From positions 8,742,001 through 8,806,000 of the forward strand of contig NZ_CP107976.1 in assembly GCF_036099295.1 (NCBI RefSeq): a stretch of DNA of 64,000 nucleotides, given 5' to 3'. The stretch's first letter is position 1; each line of letters opens with the position of its first letter. The translations under genes and the position numbers were made by a program. The stretch comes from Streptomyces sp. NBC_00358. Its GTDB lineage: Bacteria; Actinomycetota; Actinomycetes; Streptomycetales; Streptomycetaceae. Of this stretch, positions 16,126 to 24,438 are shown one piece after another. The notes beneath the pieces were generated by a model. It was not told the origin of the DNA. It searched no databases and was given only the letters and a program-made list of their open reading frames with translations.

Positions 16126-16153
16126 ATCAAAAGCATAAATATCCTGTTTTGAT
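16126..16153. promoter_or_regulatory. Inverted repeat upstream of glpF, candidate GylR/IclR-type operator
   Basis: ATCAAAA (16126-16132) and TTTTGAT (16147-16153) form a 7-bp inverted repeat with a 14-bp spacer in an AT-rich island about 92-119 bp before the glpF start. Streptomyces glycerol operons are controlled by the IclR-family protein GylR. No such gene adjoins here, so the assignment is inference. Confidence 0.45.
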
Positions 16154-16254
16154 ACTTCATGCAGTGGATGGAGTCGATGGACTCGGTACGAGCGGGGAGC
16201 CGGGGCGGAGGGTGGGCGGTTCCCTCCGGTGTGGGGGTGCGGACGCGGAGCGCG

Positions 16255-16989
16255 TCAGGCCGGCACCGCGACGATGCCGAGCGGCTCGCTCGTCGGCTGC
16301 CGCGATCCGCCGGCCGGTTCGGCCGTGATTCCTACGGCGCTGACGTCGTCCAGGGATCCGTGGAGCAGTTGCGCGTGTCCGCCGCCGGAGCCGGGGAGCA
16401 GGCCCGCCGGGCGCAGGTCGCCGGTCTTCGCGGCGTACCAGAGTTCGTACACCTGGTCATGGCCGAGGTGCGGCAGGTCCGAGGCGATGAAGGCCGCCCG
16501 GCCCTGCGTGCGGGAGGCGACCACGCTGATGGCGGCCCCGTTGCCCAGCTTCCGCGTGCTGATCGTGGCGTCCCGGGCGGTGAGGACAGCGGTGAGGGTG
16601 TCGGACTGCGCCTTCCTGGCGGCGGCCTCGGCACGTGCCTGGTCGGCCTGGGTGTGCTGCCAGGTGGCGAGGCCGCCGAGCGCCGCCGCGAGGGCCAGAC
16701 ACGCAGCCAGGGCCAGACGCAGCGCCCGCTGACGGACCGGAAGTCCGCGCGGCAGGCGCTCCTGGCGCGTGTGGGCGATCCGGTCGAGGACCTGCCGCCG
16801 GAGCTCGGGCGAGGGGGCCGCGTCCTCGGCCGAGGCGAGCCGCAGCGTGACCTCGGACAGCTCCGCCACTTCGTCCCGGCACGCGGCGCAGCCGGCCAGA
16901 TGGTTCTCGAAGGAGGCTTCCTCGGCCGCAGGCAGGGCGTGCAGTACATACGCTCCGACCGGCTCGTGCGGGTCCTCGGCGGCCGTCAT
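16255..16989 (-). CDS. rskA: Anti-sigma factor, RskA-like with zinc-binding ZAS motif
   Basis: 244 residues. The N-terminal anti-sigma domain carries FENHLAGCAACRDE (HxxxCxxC zinc motif). One transmembrane helix at about residues 90-110 (LRLALAACLALAAALGGLATW) precedes an extracytoplasmic RskA domain with QVYELWYAAKTGDLRPAGLLP. It should hold the co-encoded ECF sigma factor at the membrane until released. ATG 16989 overlaps the sigma stop by one base (TGATG) and has GGAGG 7 bases upstream; an in-frame ATG at 17007 lacks a ribosome site. Confidence 0.92.
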   Translation of the reverse strand: MTAAEDPHEPVGAYVLHALPAAEEASFENHLAGCAACRDEVAELSEVTLRLASAEDAAPSPELRRQVLDRIAHTRQERLPRGLPVRQRALRLALAACLALAAALGGLATWQHTQADQARAEAAARKAQSDTLTAVLTARDATISTRKLGNGAAISVVASRTQGRAAFIASDLPHLGHDQVYELWYAAKTGDLRPAGLLPGSGGGHAQLLHGSLDDVSAVGITAEPAGGSRQPTSEPLGIVAVPA

Positions 16990-17582
16990 CACCTCGCCTC
17001 CAGACATCTGCGGAGCAGGCGCAGCCCGGAGCGCATCCTGGACTTCACGGTGCCCGCCGGAGTGGCCAGGCAGGCGGCCACTTCCAGATAGGTCATGCCC
17101 TGGTAGTAGGCGAGCGTCAGCGGTACACGCTGACGGCGCTCAAGGGCGGCGAGGCAGTGCCGCACGCGACGGTGGTCCTCGTGCCGCTCCACGGTCTCGG
17201 CCACCTCGTCGAAGGGCCGGTCCTCCGCGAGCAGCGCGCTGCGCCGTTCACGCGCCGTGCCGGCCTGGACGTACCGGACCCGGTCGACGGCCCGCCGGTG
17301 CGCGAGCGTGAGGACCCAGCCCCGGGCGGTGCCGAGCTCGGGGCGATAGCGGTCGGCGGTCCGCCAGATCTCCACCATCACGTCCTGCGTCACCTCCTCC
17401 GCCTGCGCCTCGTCCCGCAGTACGCGGCAGATCAGGCCCTTGACCGGTCGCGCGAGGGTGTCGTAGACGTCGGCGAACGCGTCATGGTCGCCTTCCGCCG
17501 CGCGCTTGAGCCGGGCGTCCAGCCACACCTCCGCCGCGGGGCGCCCTCGCGAACCGTGTCCGCCCTGACCGGTCTTGGACAT
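16989..17582 (-). CDS. sigK: ECF sigma factor, SigK-like
   Basis: 197 residues. Region 2 is visible as DAFADVYDTLARPVKGLICRVLRDEAQAEEVTQDVMVEIWRTADRY and region 4 as CLAALERRQRVPLTLAYYQGMTYLEVAACLATPAGTVKSRMRSGLRLLRRCL. It directs RNA polymerase to a small envelope or redox regulon when the anti-sigma factor is removed. Co-translated with that anti-sigma. The divergent gene across the 539-bp gap encodes a His/Trp-rich secreted protein that is a natural candidate target. Confidence 0.92.
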   Translation of the reverse strand: MSKTGQGGHGSRGRPAAEVWLDARLKRAAEGDHDAFADVYDTLARPVKGLICRVLRDEAQAEEVTQDVMVEIWRTADRYRPELGTARGWVLTLAHRRAVDRVRYVQAGTARERRSALLAEDRPFDEVAETVERHEDHRRVRHCLAALERRQRVPLTLAYYQGMTYLEVAACLATPAGTVKSRMRSGLRLLRRCLEAR

Positions 17583-18121
17583 CGCTCACAGAATCCGTCC
17601 GTCGCTTCCTTCTCACCTGGCCCGTCCGCTCGACTCTCCGCCCCGGCGGCCTCCTCCGCAGCGCGACGGGCCCGTTCGCCGACAGGGCGCACGTGGACCA
17701 TGGCGTGGCCCACCGCGTCTGCCGGGCCGTGCGGGCCGGCCCCGTCGACGTCCTGGAACGCGCGGGGATCGGGCCCCGACGCCGTACGGGAGACCGGCAC
17801 CGTGTATTCGGAGCCGTCCGGCCCCGCGGATGAGCGGAGGGCCAGGTGATCTCCCCGAGGGGCGCGGTCATGTCCCCGCGCCCATGTCCCCGCGCCCGGG
17901 CGCGGGGCCCGGCGTCCGCGGTAGCGGCCATGTCCGAGTTCTCCCGAAAACTCGTAAAGAAAACTTAAGGAGGTCTATCCTCATACATACCTTTCATCAC
18001 TCCGAATACCTTATGTCCAGCACGGCGCGGGCCTTGGAACGTACCGACAGCTTCGGCGCGAACTCCCGTGACACCGGCTCCCGTTGTGCACGTCGATCAC
18101 AATTCGAGGGAGGTGAGTCCG
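17583..18121. other. Divergent promoter region between sigK and the His/Trp-rich protein gene
   Basis: 539 bp. The first 300 bp next to sigK have open frames but no convincing protein. The segment 17940-18020 is distinctly AT-rich for this genome and probably holds the promoter of the rightward gene. No RNA element is recognised. Confidence 0.5.
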
Positions 18122-18478
18122 ATGACCACACGCATCAGCGTCCGGCGCCTGCTGGCCGGCGCGGCCGCGACGGGCCTGCTGGCCGGTGGGGCCGCGCTCG
18201 GCACGTCCGGTGTCGCAGCCGCATCCACGACGCCGACGCCCGCGCCTTCGGGGACGACCGCTGACCACCACGGTCACCACGACCGCTGCGAGTGGAAGAA
18301 GGGCCACTGGGAGAAGAACTGGGTGCCCGGACACTGGGTCAAGAAGTGGGTCCACCAGGACAACTGGCAGCACGGTCACCACCACCACGGCTGGGTGAAC
18401 AAGTGGGTCTACGTTCCCGGCCACTGGGACCATGTCTGGGTCAAGGGCCACTGGGACTGCCGGCCGCACCATCACTGA
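18122..18478 (+). CDS. Secreted His/Trp-rich repeat protein
   Basis: 118 residues. A signal peptide (MTTRISVRRLLAGAAATGLL..., cleavage likely after GVAAAS) and a Thr/Pro linker precede a low-complexity domain built from GHWxxxWV units: KKGHWEKNWV, PGHWVKKWV, NKWVYVPGHWDHVWVKGHW. About 17 His and 12 Trp occur in the last 75 residues, with two Cys (DRCEW and WDCRP) bracketing the repeats. His clusters suggest divalent metal binding; the Trp may mediate cell-wall or surface contact. ATG 18122 has GGAGG 8 bases upstream. It is divergent from sigK/rskA and followed by a strong terminator. No known family is recognised. Confidence 0.85.
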   Translation: MTTRISVRRLLAGAAATGLLAGGAALGTSGVAAASTTPTPAPSGTTADHHGHHDRCEWKKGHWEKNWVPGHWVKKWVHQDNWQHGHHHHGWVNKWVYVPGHWDHVWVKGHWDCRPHHH

Positions 18479-18499
18479 GCGCTCCGGACGCGGAGTGAG

Positions 18500-18528
18500 G
18501 ACCGGGCGCGGTCACCTCGCGCCCGGTC
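18500..18528. terminator. Terminator after the His/Trp-rich protein gene
   Basis: GACCGGGCGCG / CGCGCCCGGTC, a perfect 11-bp stem with a 7-base loop, 22 bp past the stop codon. Confidence 0.85.
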
Positions 18529-18604
18529 CGTCCTCGCCCGTTCCGTCGTCGGGCGCGGGCGGTGATCACCGACAACGCGGTGGAACCTCACCGATTTCGT
18601 TGGT

Positions 18605-18617
18605 TAGGCTCGCCCGA
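18605..18617 (+). promoter_or_regulatory. -10 element of a probable leaderless transcript
   Basis: TAGGCT at 18605-18610 ends six bases before the ATG at 18617, and no ribosome site is present. This is the classic spacing for leaderless actinobacterial mRNAs. Confidence 0.55.
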
Positions 18618-18976
18618 TGACCACACGCACGTTCCGTATCACCGTTCGCGGTGTCTTCGACGGACTCAGCGCCGAGCAGCGCGCCGACCTCCTGGCCCAC
18701 GCGCCGGACCACGATGTCCTGCGGGCGGCCTTCACCCCCGAGGGGCACCTCACCTACGACGTGGCCGCCCGCCCCGCCTTCACCTTCCGCTTCCTGGACT
18801 CGGGAGAGGCGGAGGAGGACATCCTGGAGGCCCTCGAACGGGCCGAAACCGCCGCGACAGCCTGGCTGACCGAGCGCGGCTACGGCTTCAAGAGACTCAA
18901 GTCCCAGGGTGAGGACCTCTCCCAGGCCCCCCTCGGCAAACGGCAGCGGCGGGCCATCGTCCAGAACACCCCCTGA
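18617..18976 (+). CDS. Small conserved actinobacterial protein (DUF6204-like)
   Basis: 119 residues, soluble, no signal or membrane segment. The sequence runs TFRITVRGVFDGLSAEQRADLLAHAPDHD, then a beta-rich middle AFTFRFLDSGEAEED, and a helical end with ERGYGFKRLKSQGEDLSQAPLGKRQRR. I recognise this as a family common in Streptomyces (DUF6204 as I recall it) with no known function. It is a single gene with its own leaderless promoter. Confidence 0.75.
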   Translation: MTTRTFRITVRGVFDGLSAEQRADLLAHAPDHDVLRAAFTPEGHLTYDVAARPAFTFRFLDSGEAEEDILEALERAETAATAWLTERGYGFKRLKSQGEDLSQAPLGKRQRRAIVQNTP

Positions 18977-19013
18977 CCCTCGTACCCCGAGGGGCACGTA
19001 TGCTCCGAATATG

Positions 19014-19027
19014 CTTGAGTAGTCAAG
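19014..19027. promoter_or_regulatory. Palindrome CTTGA-N4-TCAAG at the marR start
   Basis: CTTGAGTAGTCAAG is a 5-bp inverted repeat whose right arm runs into the AGGAGG ribosome site of the MarR gene (ATG 19037). Position and symmetry fit a MarR-type autoregulatory operator. Confidence 0.5.
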
Positions 19028-19036
19028 GAGGTATCA

Positions 19037-19495
19037 ATGAGTATGGGGCTGGACGCGACACTGCGCCTGGTGAGGGCGCAGGCCACCCTGGTGAAGCGGT
19101 TCGACGCGAGCCTCGGCGGACTGCACGGGGTGAGCCTGGCCGACTTCACGCTGCTGCTGCGACTGTCCCAGGCCCCCGGCGACCGCATGCGCCGGGTGGA
19201 TCTGGCCGAGTCGCTGGGGCTGACCGCATCCGGCGTCACCAGGGGTCTCGTACCCCTGGAGCGGATCGGACTGGTCAGGCGGGACGCGGAGGCCCGTGAC
19301 GCGCGGGTCGCCTATGCGGCGCTCACGGAGACCGGCCGGGAACGGCTGGCGGAGATGCTCGTCACCGCCGAACAGGTCGCCGGGGAGATCTTCGCCGAGC
19401 CGGCGTGGAGCAAGGAGGAGGCGGCTCGGCTCGCCGCCCTCCTGGGTCGCCTCGGCGGCACCGGGTTCACGGGGCGCGGGCCCGGCGGTTCCTGA
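19037..19495 (+). CDS. MarR family transcriptional regulator
   Basis: 152 residues. The winged helix is visible as GVSLADFTLLLRLSQAPGDRMRRVDLAESLGLTASGVTRGLVPLERIGLVRRDAEARDARVAYAALTETGRERL, with the wing residues RDARVAYAALT followed by the dimerisation helices. ATG 19037 has AGGAGG 5 bases upstream. It is encoded alone; a palindrome overlapping the translation start suggests autoregulation. The ligand and other targets are not evident. Confidence 0.93.
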   Translation: MSMGLDATLRLVRAQATLVKRFDASLGGLHGVSLADFTLLLRLSQAPGDRMRRVDLAESLGLTASGVTRGLVPLERIGLVRRDAEARDARVAYAALTETGRERLAEMLVTAEQVAGEIFAEPAWSKEEAARLAALLGRLGGTGFTGRGPGGS

Positions 19496-20009
19496 ACGTC
19501 GAAAACACGGGGTTCGGGGTTCGCCCGGTGACGGCCGGGCGGTTCCCGAACCGCGGCGGAACCGGGTTCGGGGTTCGTCCGGTGCGGGCTCGGGGTTTTG
19601 CGAACCTCGGCGCCGCCGGTTCCGGGCGGGGTGCCCCGCGGGTTTCGAGGCGTGGGCGGGGTGGCCCGGTTGTCGGCCGCGAGCTGCCCTGCTCGCCGTC
19701 CATGACGAAGCCGGGCTGCCGGTCACGCCGTCCTCGGCGCCGTGGAAGCAGCAGCCGTGGAGACAGCGCGTGCCGCCCGTTTCAGGCGGGGTGTCCCGCG
19801 GGGCGGTCGCCCGGAACCGGCGTCCCGTGAATCGGTGCCGTCGCGAGCGGAACCGGTGTCGTCGCGAGCGCGGAACCGGTGCCGTCGTGAGAGCCCCGGT
19901 GGCCGGGAGTGAGCGGCCGCTCCGCATCCGTCACCAGATGACGGGGCCTCCGGGGCGCCGCCTCCCGTGACGCCTTGCCTGTCTCCTGACCTCGGCGCAC
20001 GCTGGTGGC
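19496..20009. repeat. Intergenic region with imperfect direct repeats
   Basis: 514 bp without a convincing gene. Two copies of a 21-bp element (starting GGGTTCGGGGTTCG, with one mismatch) lie at 19510-19530 and 19564-19584. Three degenerate copies of an element like AACCGGTGCCGTCGCGAGCG occur between 19831 and 19891. The repeats give spurious long frames on both strands. Confidence 0.6.
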
Positions 20010-20768
20010 ATGGGAGCTCGCGACGGGCCGACGCTCATCACCTCCGTTCAGCGGGCCTTCCGCCTGCTGGAGGCGGTGAGCGCGCACGAGAACGGCGCGC
20101 CCGCCAAACAACTGGCACGCGAGACGGAGCTGCCGCTGGCCACCGCGTACCACCTCCTGCGGACCCTCGTCCACGACGGATACATACGCAAACTTGACGA
20201 CGGCGGGTTCATCCTGGGCGACAAGATGCAGACGCTGCGGACCCAGGGCCGCGGACAGACGCTCCTCAGCCGGGTCCGTCCCACGCTCGCCGCCCTGCGT
20301 GACGAACTCGCGAGCGCCGCGTACCTCACCTTCTACGAGGAGGGAGAGATCCGGGTCGCCGAGATCGTCGACGGTCCCCGGGCGCCGCGGGTCGACCTCT
20401 GGGTCGGATTCGAGGACGCGGGGCACGCCACCGCGCTGGGGAAGTCCGTCCTGCGGGCACTCGACGAGGAGTCCCGCAACGACTACCTCGCCCGGCACGC
20501 CCTCGCCGACCTCACGCCGAGGACCATCACCAGCCGCCCGGAACTGCTGCGGCGCCTGGCCTCGTCGCCCGTGGCCCCGGCCGTCACGGACCTGGAGGAG
20601 TACGCCCTCGGCACGGTCTGCGTCGCCGTACCCGTCTACAGCGGTGACACGCTCGGCTCGCTCGGTGTCTCGCTCCCCGCCGAACGGCTGCCCCGGCTGG
20701 AGGAAGTCCTGGCCCGGTTGATTCCGACCGCGAACCGGGTGACCAGGAGCCTGTCGCTCACTATCTGA
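20010..20768 (+). CDS. IclR family transcriptional regulator
   Basis: 252 residues. The N-terminal winged helix is LITSVQRAFRLLEAVSAHENGAPAKQLARETELPLATAYHLLRTLVHDGYI. The C-terminal ligand-binding domain (residues about 85-250) includes ATALGKSVLRALDEESRNDYLARHALADLTPRTIT and GTVCVAVPVYSGDTLGSLGVSLPAERL. ATG 20010 has no strong ribosome site. It is monocistronic and not next to an obvious catabolic target. It could act on the glycerol operon 4 kb away (GylR is IclR-type), but it is also similar to general Streptomyces IclR proteins. Confidence 0.92.
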   Translation: MGARDGPTLITSVQRAFRLLEAVSAHENGAPAKQLARETELPLATAYHLLRTLVHDGYIRKLDDGGFILGDKMQTLRTQGRGQTLLSRVRPTLAALRDELASAAYLTFYEEGEIRVAEIVDGPRAPRVDLWVGFEDAGHATALGKSVLRALDEESRNDYLARHALADLTPRTITSRPELLRRLASSPVAPAVTDLEEYALGTVCVAVPVYSGDTLGSLGVSLPAERLPRLEEVLARLIPTANRVTRSLSLTI

Positions 20769-20859
20769 AATCCCCGTGCTTGTGGCGGACGCTTCGAACG
20801 TCTTTCCTGTATTAATCGGACATTTCAGTGATGAACCCAGGTGAGGACTGCGGACGAAC

Positions 20860-22107
20860 ATGAGTCAGGCCCGAGAGCACGGTAGCGAGCGCTGGCCGAA
20901 ACGGACGCTCAAGAACGGAGGCGAAGGTTCCGGGGTGGCGGCGGTCCGCAAGCGTGTCGCCCACCTCGCCTTCGGCACGCCGGTACTCCCTTTACTGGTC
21001 GTCGGCGCCATCGTGCTCGTCGATCTGGCGGGCGGCGCGGGAGTGATCTGGCTGCCGCTGCTCGCCGCCGGACCCGCGCTGGCGGCCACCACCAGCCGGC
21101 CGTTCGGGGTCTTCTGCGTCGGGTTCCTGGCCGCGGCGCTGAGCGCGATGCTCGGCACGCGGGACGGTGTCCCGGGCGGTGAGCTCGCGGCCGTCCTGTC
21201 CGCCCTGGCGGCCGTCACCCTGGCGAGCGCCCTGGCCAGCGCGCTGCGCTGGCGCCGGGAGCGGGTCCTCGCGGCCGTCCGCTCGGTCGCGGAGGCCGCC
21301 CAGCACGCCCTCCTCGCACCCATACCGTCGAGCGTCGGTCCGTTCCAGGTGGCCGTCCGCTACAGCGCCGCCGCGGCGGAGGCCCGGATCGGCGGGGATC
21401 TCTACGCGCTCGTGCCCACGCCGTACGGAGTCCGGATGATCATCGGTGACGTCCGCGGCAAGGGGTTGCCGGCGGTCGGCACGGCCGCGCTCGTGCTCGG
21501 TGTCTTCCGTGAGGCCGCGTACGACGAGCCCGACCTCCTGGCCGTCGTGGGCCGGATCGAACGGAGTCTGGCGCGCAACCTGGGATACGACGACTTCGTG
21601 ACCGCCGTGGTCGCCGGATACCCGGAGCCGGGCCGACTGGAGGTCGTCAACTGCGGCCACGCGCCTCCGCTGCATGTTCGGGCCTCCGGCAGCGTCGCGT
21701 CGGTCGACCCGGTCAATCCCGCTCCGCCGCTCGGGCTGCGGGCCCTGACCGGGGAGAGCCCGAGCCTTCAGGTGCTGCCCCTCGCCGACGGCGATCAGCT
21801 CCTGCTGTACACCGACGGGGTCACCGAGGCCCGCGACCACGGCCGCGAGTTCTACGCCCTCGCCGAAGGGCTGGCACGGCATGTGTCCGACGAGCCGGCG
21901 TCCACCCTCGCCGCGCTCGACGCCGAGCTCCAGGCCCATGTGGGCGGCCGCCTGCACGACGACGCGGCGCTGCTCCTGCTTCGCAAGCCGACCGCGCCCG
22001 AACCGGTGTCCGCGGTCGTCGCGGGCGGTGGCTCCGTCACCGTTCCCTCCCCGCCCCGGCCCCCTGCGGCGGGCGCGGGCGTGGGCTGCTGCAGCGGCGC
22101 GGAGTAG
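20860..22107 (+). CDS. Membrane-anchored SpoIIE-type (PP2C) protein phosphatase
   Basis: 415 residues. Three to four hydrophobic segments at about 38-130 are followed by the PPM phosphatase domain: RIGGDLYALVPTPYGVRMIIGDVRGKGLPAVGTAA (metal-binding Asp residues), CGHAPPLHVR, LLLYTDGVTEARD and HDDAALLLL. It would dephosphorylate an anti-anti-sigma factor and so feed a sigma-B-like partner-switching network. The C-terminal tail is Pro/Ala-rich and ends GVGCCSGAE. No linked anti-sigma factor or antagonist is seen. The 5' gap has an AT-rich promoter-like stretch near 20805-20825. Confidence 0.92.
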   Translation: MSQAREHGSERWPKRTLKNGGEGSGVAAVRKRVAHLAFGTPVLPLLVVGAIVLVDLAGGAGVIWLPLLAAGPALAATTSRPFGVFCVGFLAAALSAMLGTRDGVPGGELAAVLSALAAVTLASALASALRWRRERVLAAVRSVAEAAQHALLAPIPSSVGPFQVAVRYSAAAAEARIGGDLYALVPTPYGVRMIIGDVRGKGLPAVGTAALVLGVFREAAYDEPDLLAVVGRIERSLARNLGYDDFVTAVVAGYPEPGRLEVVNCGHAPPLHVRASGSVASVDPVNPAPPLGLRALTGESPSLQVLPLADGDQLLLYTDGVTEARDHGREFYALAEGLARHVSDEPASTLAALDAELQAHVGGRLHDDAALLLLRKPTAPEPVSAVVAGGGSVTVPSPPRPPAAGAGVGCCSGAE

Positions 22108-22113
22108 CTCCTG

Positions 22114-22132
22114 GGGAGGGGGCCGCCCTCCC
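22114..22132. terminator. Hairpin between convergent genes
   Basis: GGGAGGG-GGCCG-CCCTCCC lies 7 bp after the phosphatase stop and serves convergent genes. Confidence 0.6.
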
Positions 22133-22194
22133 ATCCGTCCTCGTCCGCATCCGCCCGGCCGCCGCGCCCGGCGGGGCAGGCCCTTGGGAGCGGG

Positions 22195-23163
22195 TCAGTG
22201 CCGGGCGAACTGGAGTCCGGTCCGTTGCACGGTGTCGGGTCGCAGCGCGATTCCGCCGGCGGTCAGGTGTTCACCGTAGATGTCGGTGATCCTGATCGCG
22301 CCGCCGCATCCTCCGCCGTCGTCGGCGAGGAAGTAGTTGTAGTCGGTACGGGGCAACGGCCGCCATCCGTCGGCGGTTCGAAGTTCGAGTCGCGCCACCG
22401 GATTCCGGTGGCCGATCACCTGGAGCGCGCACCACCAGCGGCTGGACCCGGTCTTGTACCGGACCGCGACCGTGCCGGAGACGGCGGGACTCAGCAGCTT
22501 CCAGGTGATCGGGATCCGGCCCGCCGAAAGGCTCGCGAGCCGGGCGAAAGCCTGTGTGCTGAGGTCGAGCTGCCCGGCGGCGCAGCCCGCCGGGCATTCG
22601 TTGGTGATCCGGACGGTGACGGTGGCGCCGTTCGCCGCGCGGACCAGGACGTACGCTCCGCACGCCTTGGACGTCTCGTAGTCCGTGTGGTTCATCGCCG
22701 CGGTCATGAGGTCGTCGGTCGGGCCGAAGGAGCAGGCGCCGTCGCCGTTCCCGGCGTCGTAGCTGGTGGCCACGCCCCGATAGCCCACCCCGGGGCGGAT
22801 CCGTCCCGCCAGTGATGCCGTCGTGGCGGCGGTCCTGGAGGCGGGTGATGCCGACGGCCGCGCCGGCGCGGTGGTCGTAGCGGCCGTCGTGGCCGGGGAA
22901 GCCGTCGAACCCGGCGACCGTGTCTCCGCCGGTGACAACGATCCGGCCGGATCACCGGGGCCGTGAGTCGTGGCCCCCGGCGAACCGGCGGCCGTCGAAG
23001 CTGAGGCCGCGGCCCGCTCCGAACCGGTCTGGTGACCGGGGCGGAACGCCACGACCAGACTGACGAGTGCACCCGCAGCGATCAGTGCCACCGGGGTGCC
23101 GATCAACAGCCTGAGCCGGTGCCTGCGGCGCCGGGCCGTCTGCCTCGTTTCCTTCATGCGCAT
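22195..23163 (-). CDS. Bacterial expansin-like secreted/anchored protein
   Basis: 322 residues. A basic N-terminus and one hydrophobic segment (LLIGTPVALIAAGALVSLVVAF) serve as signal or anchor, then a 100-residue Ser/Thr/Pro/Ala linker. The D1 double-psi barrel has GVATSYDAGNGDGACSFG, TAAMNHTDYETSKACGAYVLV, NECPAGCAAGQLDLSTQAF with the conserved Asp. The D2 domain (CBM63-like) has SSRWWCALQVIGHRNPVARLEL and NYFLADDGGGCGGAIRITDIYG. Expansins loosen cellulose or peptidoglycan networks without hydrolysis. The start is uncertain between ATG 23163 and 23157; neither has a strong ribosome site. It lies 32 bp after the next gene. Confidence 0.88.
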   Translation of the reverse strand: MRMKETRQTARRRRHRLRLLIGTPVALIAAGALVSLVVAFRPGHQTGSERAAASASTAAGSPGATTHGPGDPAGSLSPAETRSPGSTASPATTAATTTAPARPSASPASRTAATTASLAGRIRPGVGYRGVATSYDAGNGDGACSFGPTDDLMTAAMNHTDYETSKACGAYVLVRAANGATVTVRITNECPAGCAAGQLDLSTQAFARLASLSAGRIPITWKLLSPAVSGTVAVRYKTGSSRWWCALQVIGHRNPVARLELRTADGWRPLPRTDYNYFLADDGGGCGGAIRITDIYGEHLTAGGIALRPDTVQRTGLQFARH

Positions 23164-23195
23164 CCGTTCGGAGGATCGAGCCGATGGTGTGACCC

Positions 23196-23876
23196 TCAGT
23201 GGTCGCGGGAGGCGAAAAGGTTGCCGCCCGATTCCGGGCCCGCGCCGGACCCGGGAGGATTCACTCGAGGCGCGCCGCCGTGGGCATCGGGCTGACGGCG
23301 GGCCAGGATCTTCCGGGTGTCTTCCCAGGCGCGGTCGCTCAGGAGCGGCCGCAGCCGGGTGAGCAGCCGGAGCAGACCGTCTCCCGATTTTGCCCGGAAG
23401 GCCGGGCTGATGCCGGCGAGGTCCAGTTCGTTCGCTGCGGTGAGTTCGGCGAAGTCCCGTCGCTGACGCGGGTCGGGAGAGAAGGTGTGCCCGGTGAACC
23501 TGTCCCGGAACACCCCGCTGTCGCTCGTGAGGCCGCGGTAGGAGGCCGTCCTGTCGCAGCCGGCGTAGAGGTACACGAGCTCCTCCGCGCCTGCTCCGAT
23601 GCGCCGGACCAGCTCGGCTCGGGACTCCAGCGGCAGCAACGGCGTCGCGAATCCGTCGGTTCCGTAGAAGGCGTGGCACAACCCGGCGAGTTGGAGATCA
23701 TGCCGAGCGCCCCATCCCTTCAGCAGCAGGCCGACCCGTTGGACATGCTCCAGCAGGGTTCCTCCGGGATGCTCGATCTCCGCCGCGCCCAGCGTGCGCA
23801 TGAACGCGACGGCATCGCCCGCGGCGCCGTCCGGCGCCCGACCGTGTTCGGTATGCGCTGATGCTGTGTCCTCCAC
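23196..23876 (-). CDS. HD-like protein (DUF6817-type)
   Basis: 226 residues, soluble. Core: LGAAEIEHPGGTLLEHVQRVGLLLKGWGARHDLQLAGLCHAFYGTDGFATPLLPLESRAELV, with His residues arranged as in the plant/bacterial DUF6817 family, related to metal-dependent HD folds. LCHAFYGTDGF is the strongest signature. GTG 23876 has GGGAG 6 bases upstream. The C-terminus is Gly/Pro-rich and probably disordered. Function is unknown; cotranscription with the expansin is possible from the 32-bp spacing. Confidence 0.7.
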   Translation of the reverse strand: MEDTASAHTEHGRAPDGAAGDAVAFMRTLGAAEIEHPGGTLLEHVQRVGLLLKGWGARHDLQLAGLCHAFYGTDGFATPLLPLESRAELVRRIGAGAEELVYLYAGCDRTASYRGLTSDSGVFRDRFTGHTFSPDPRQRRDFAELTAANELDLAGISPAFRAKSGDGLLRLLTRLRPLLSDRAWEDTRKILARRQPDAHGGAPRVNPPGSGAGPESGGNLFASRDH

Positions 23877-24110
23877 CGAAAGCTCCCTTCGGGATGACCG
23901 GTCGACACCCGTCCGGCGACCGGGCGACGGTCCGGACCGTCGCCCGCTCGCCGGACGGGTTGCCACCTTGGTACGGAAAGAGATCGTGGTCCGCGACAAG
24001 ACCCCGGTCAATCCTCCGATTTGCTTGCAATGACCCAAGCGATACCTGTCGTCTGAACCGTGGGCGGTGCTGGGCGTGCGCCGGTTTCGGGAATGCGACA
24101 GAGTGTGGTC

Positions 24111-24383
24111 ATGGGGCGCCTGTGGATGACGTGGTCGATCGAAGGAGTCGGATCGGCCGGCCAGAACGTCGCCGACGTGGAAGCGGCCTGCCGCGCTCTG
24201 GTCGGCTCCGTCGAGCGGTCCCGGCGCGCCTTCGACGTGCCCGAACCGTGGGAGCGGCTCCGTGAGGCGGCGCAGATGCTCCAGGACCAGATCCTGGGCT
24301 CGGGGCGCGAGATCCTCGATCAGGGCCGGGAGTGGACCTCGACCCTGAAGGGCGTGAGCATCCTCCTGATCCCGCGCGACTGA
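24111..24383 (+). CDS. Small hypothetical protein
   Basis: 90 residues, no signal peptide or membrane segment. Codon third positions are strongly GC, as in real genes here. The middle is a predicted long helix (VADVEAACRALVGSVERSRRAFDVPEPWERLREAAQMLQDQI), and the end DQGREWTSTLKGVSILLIPRD looks like a strand. ATG 24111 has no obvious ribosome site, so it may be leaderless; an in-frame GTG lies 51 bp upstream. No family is recognised. Confidence 0.6.
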   Translation: MGRLWMTWSIEGVGSAGQNVADVEAACRALVGSVERSRRAFDVPEPWERLREAAQMLQDQILGSGREILDQGREWTSTLKGVSILLIPRD

Positions 24384-24390
24384 ACGGCCC

Positions 24391-24410
24391 GGACGCCGGG
24401 TCCGGCGTCC
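24391..24410. terminator. Bidirectional terminator
   Basis: GGACGCCGG-GT-CCGGCGTCC, 9-bp arms, between the convergent small hypothetical and the GST-like gene. Confidence 0.7.
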
Positions 24411-24438
24411 GGTTCTCCGTTCGGTCCGCCGCGGGGCG

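Noticed and set aside
17432..17800. Minus-strand frame upstream of sigK ending inside it
   Set aside because: No homology is recognised and it overlaps the sigma factor start in another frame; treated as non-coding promoter region.
19034..19927. Minus-strand Arg/Pro-repeat protein opposite marR
   Set aside because: The repeat pattern comes from nucleotide repeats in the intergenic DNA and the rest is antisense to marR.
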